Of a stretch of 5,268 bases of DNA, positions 3,589 through 5,268 are shown piece after piece; position 1 is the stretch's first letter, and every line of letters starts with the position of its first letter. The translations under genes were made by a program, and so were the position numbers. Below the pieces are notes generated by a model. The model saw only the letters and a program-made list of their open reading frames with translations, made no database searches and was not told the origin of the DNA. Source of the DNA: an uncultured Bilophila sp. (GTDB lineage: Bacteria > Desulfobacterota > Desulfovibrionia > Desulfovibrionales > Desulfovibrionaceae); contig CAUHBW010000284.1 in assembly GCA_959604115.1 (NCBI GenBank), forward strand, positions 1 through 5,268. The letters run 5' to 3'.

Positions 3589-5268
3589 CTAGGCGTTGCG
3601 CGCTCTGGAGCGTTTCTTGTCGGCGTACATGGCGGCGTCGGCGAGGCGGAACAGTTCGAGGTAGTCCCCGGCGTCGTCGGGGAAGACGGCGGAACCGAGG
3701 CTGACCGAGACGGAAAGCCCGTCGCCCACCGGGAAGGTCAGGGCCTTGCGGATGCGTTCGACGCACTGGCCGAGGGTCTCGCGCGAGGGCAGATCGCGCA
3801 GCAGGATCACGAACTCGTCGCCCCCGATGCGTCCGGCGATGTCCGTGTCGCGCAGGGTTGCGCGCAGCCGGTGCGCCACTTCGAGCAGGGCGCGGTCCCC
3901 GGCCAGATGCCCGCAGGTGTCGTTGATTTTCTTGAAGTGGTTCATGTCGAGGACCAGCAGCGCGTGCAGCTCCCCCGCGGACGAGGAGGACAGGCGGGAC
4001 TGGATGAGCCCTCTGGCCGCGCTCGCGTTGTAGAGTCCGGTCAGGGGATCGCGCTGCGCCCGGATGCGCAGGCGTTCCGTGTTCCGCTTTTCCTGATCGA
4101 TGTCCGTGATTTCGCCCACGACGCGCACCGGCCTGCCCGCGTCGTCGCGGATGGCCAGCGCCTGAACGCGGCACCACAGGAACCCCGCGGGCTGGCACAG
4201 GAAGCGCACCTCCTCGGAAGAGCTTTTCCCGGACAGGAGCCGGGACACCAGACTCCGGTAGACGGTCCGGTCCTCCTCGTGGACGCAGGTTTCGGACAGC
4301 GCGCCGGTGGAGGGGTCCAGCTCGGGATCGTAGCCGAATTTTTCCCGGAAGGCCGGGGAGAGGAACTCTTCCCCCCTTTCGAGGTTGTGCTCGAAAATGA
4401 TGCGTTCGGAAAGCTCGGTCAGGATGCGGTAGCGTTCCTCGCTGAGTTTGAGGGCCTGCTGCATCCGCCGGATCGGCGTGATGTCCATCACGATCACGTA
4501 GAACCGCGAACGCTCCGGCTCGCGCACGAGCTGCCCCCGGTCGTACAGCCACAGCACCCGTCCGTCGGCGGTGGGCACCCGGTATTCCACGGTATGGTGA
4601 TCCCCGTGGGCGAGCTGTTCTTCGAGGGAGGTCAGCACGCGTTCCCGGTCGTCCGCATGCACCATCAGGTCGAAGCGGTTGCCGCAGGCCGCCGCGAACG
4701 ATTCCCGCGTATGCCCGAGCAGGCGCAGAAAGCCCTCGCTCACATAGTCGATCCTCCGCCCCTCGTCGTTGTCGTAGCGGAAAAAGCCGCCGGGGATGTT
4801 TTCGATGACCGTTTCGAGGGAGCTTTTCGCCAGCTCCAGACGCCGCGTCGTCCGGTAGTGCCTCCGGGCGAGCAGCAGGAGGAAGGTCAGGTTCGCCGTG
4901 ATCAGGAGCGGCAGGCACGCGACCTCGCGCTCCATCTTGTCCGCGTTCCCGAGCAGCGCGGAGGCGGGCACGATGGAAAAGACGTGCCAGTCCGCGATGC
5001 CGTCCAGCTTGTCGTGCGCCATGAAATAGGATTCGCCGCGCCAGGAGAACGTCCCGCCGCTTCCGAGCTCGTCCGGCGTCTTGCTCCCGGACGGCATCAG
5101 GGCCATGATGTTGGTGAAGCGGTCCCGGAGCGGGCCGCCTTCCCAAAAGAGGACGCGCCCCGTGTCGTCCGTGACCACCACCTGCCCGTCGCCGTCGAAC
5201 GGCCGGGCGTCGATGGAGGAGAGGAGCGCGGCGGTCCCGCGCGTGGCGGACAGCGCGGCCTCGATCCT
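3589..5268 (-). CDS. Cache-TM-PAS-PAS-GGDEF diguanylate cyclase (5' end beyond window)
   Basis: Makes cyclic di-GMP from two GTP, and is anchored in the inner membrane. 559 residues are visible and the frame stays open to the right edge, so the start is missing; the GTG at 5181 is internal. Visible-residue layout: the C-terminal half of an extracytoplasmic Cache-like sensor (1-115, ending DWHVFSIVP), a transmembrane helix (about 117-134, CLPLLITANLTFLLLLA), PAS 1 (about 149-269), PAS 2 (about 279-395), then GGDEF (about 400-559) opening with RDPLTGLYN. The active site is intact: DMNHFKKIND (metal-binding Asp at 441) and RIGGDEF (480-486). An RxxD inhibitory site (RDTD, 473-476) sits five residues before GGDEF, so product feedback inhibition is expected. 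No EAL domain follows; the protein ends shortly after MYADKKRSRARNA. The signal it senses is unknown. Confidence 0.93.
   Translation of the reverse strand, partial: RIEAALSATRGTAALLSSIDARPFDGDGQVVVTDDTGRVLFWEGGPLRDRFTNIMALMPSGSKTPDELGSGGTFSWRGESYFMAHDKLDGIADWHVFSIVPASALLGNADKMEREVACLPLLITANLTFLLLLARRHYRTTRRLELAKSSLETVIENIPGGFFRYDNDEGRRIDYVSEGFLRLLGHTRESFAAACGNRFDLMVHADDRERVLTSLEEQLAHGDHHTVEYRVPTADGRVLWLYDRGQLVREPERSRFYVIVMDITPIRRMQQALKLSEERYRILTELSERIIFEHNLERGEEFLSPAFREKFGYDPELDPSTGALSETCVHEEDRTVYRSLVSRLLSGKSSSEEVRFLCQPAGFLWCRVQALAIRDDAGRPVRVVGEITDIDQEKRNTERLRIRAQRDPLTGLYNASAARGLIQSRLSSSSAGELHALLVLDMNHFKKINDTCGHLAGDRALLEVAHRLRATLRDTDIAGRIGGDEFVILLRDLPSRETLGQCVERIRKALTFPVGDGLSVSVSLGSAVFPDDAGDYLELFRLADAAMYADKKRSRARNA

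Noticed and set aside
3545..5146. 533-codon minus-strand frame over the cyclase gene
   Set aside because: Arg/Pro-rich shadow of the real GGDEF frame, which carries all the motifs.

Overview
The window is very GC-rich DNA, probably from a Gram-negative bacterium. The general look (strong GC bias at third codon positions, a DsbA/FrnE-like protein, a Cache-PAS-PAS-GGDEF regulator) would fit Desulfovibrionaceae or a similar GC-rich anaerobe. That is only an impression, because no marker gene is present. Three protein genes can be supported, all on the minus strand and in this transcription order: a membrane-bound diguanylate cyclase whose 5' end lies beyond the right edge (3589-5268), a DUF421/YetF-like membrane protein (2290-3045) and a cytoplasmic DsbA-family thiol-disulfide oxidoreductase (1051-1755). 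They are separated by 543 and 534 bp, so they are probably separate transcription units and not one operon.

Layout from left to right: 1-1050 holds no convincing gene. It has a perfect GC hairpin (73-94), a lower-GC stretch (about 250-320), a cluster of three imperfect repeats (598-737) and a strong intrinsic terminator reading leftward (772-816). The dsbA-like gene follows. Positions 1756-2289 are packed with more copies of the same repeat family and contain an AT-rich island with a perfect Shine-Dalgarno sequence (2041-2066). The DUF421 gene follows, with a possible sigma70-type promoter at 3146-3175. The gap 3046-3588 carries two further repeats exactly 61 bp apart and a terminator-like hairpin plus T9 reading rightward. 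The cyclase gene fills the rest.

The most interesting signal is the repeat family. About eleven related copies of roughly 25 bp lie in all three intergenic gaps, all in one orientation, often 55-61 bp apart with intervening stretches of about 30-35 bp. They look like eroded or mobile short arrays resembling type I-E CRISPR repeats, but they are degenerate, unevenly spaced and without cas genes in view. They could equally be a lineage-specific intergenic palindromic repeat.

The genes do not form an obvious pathway. Each fits envelope, redox or signalling housekeeping: c-di-GMP synthesis in response to an extracytoplasmic signal, a membrane protein of unknown role, and cytoplasmic thiol redox control.
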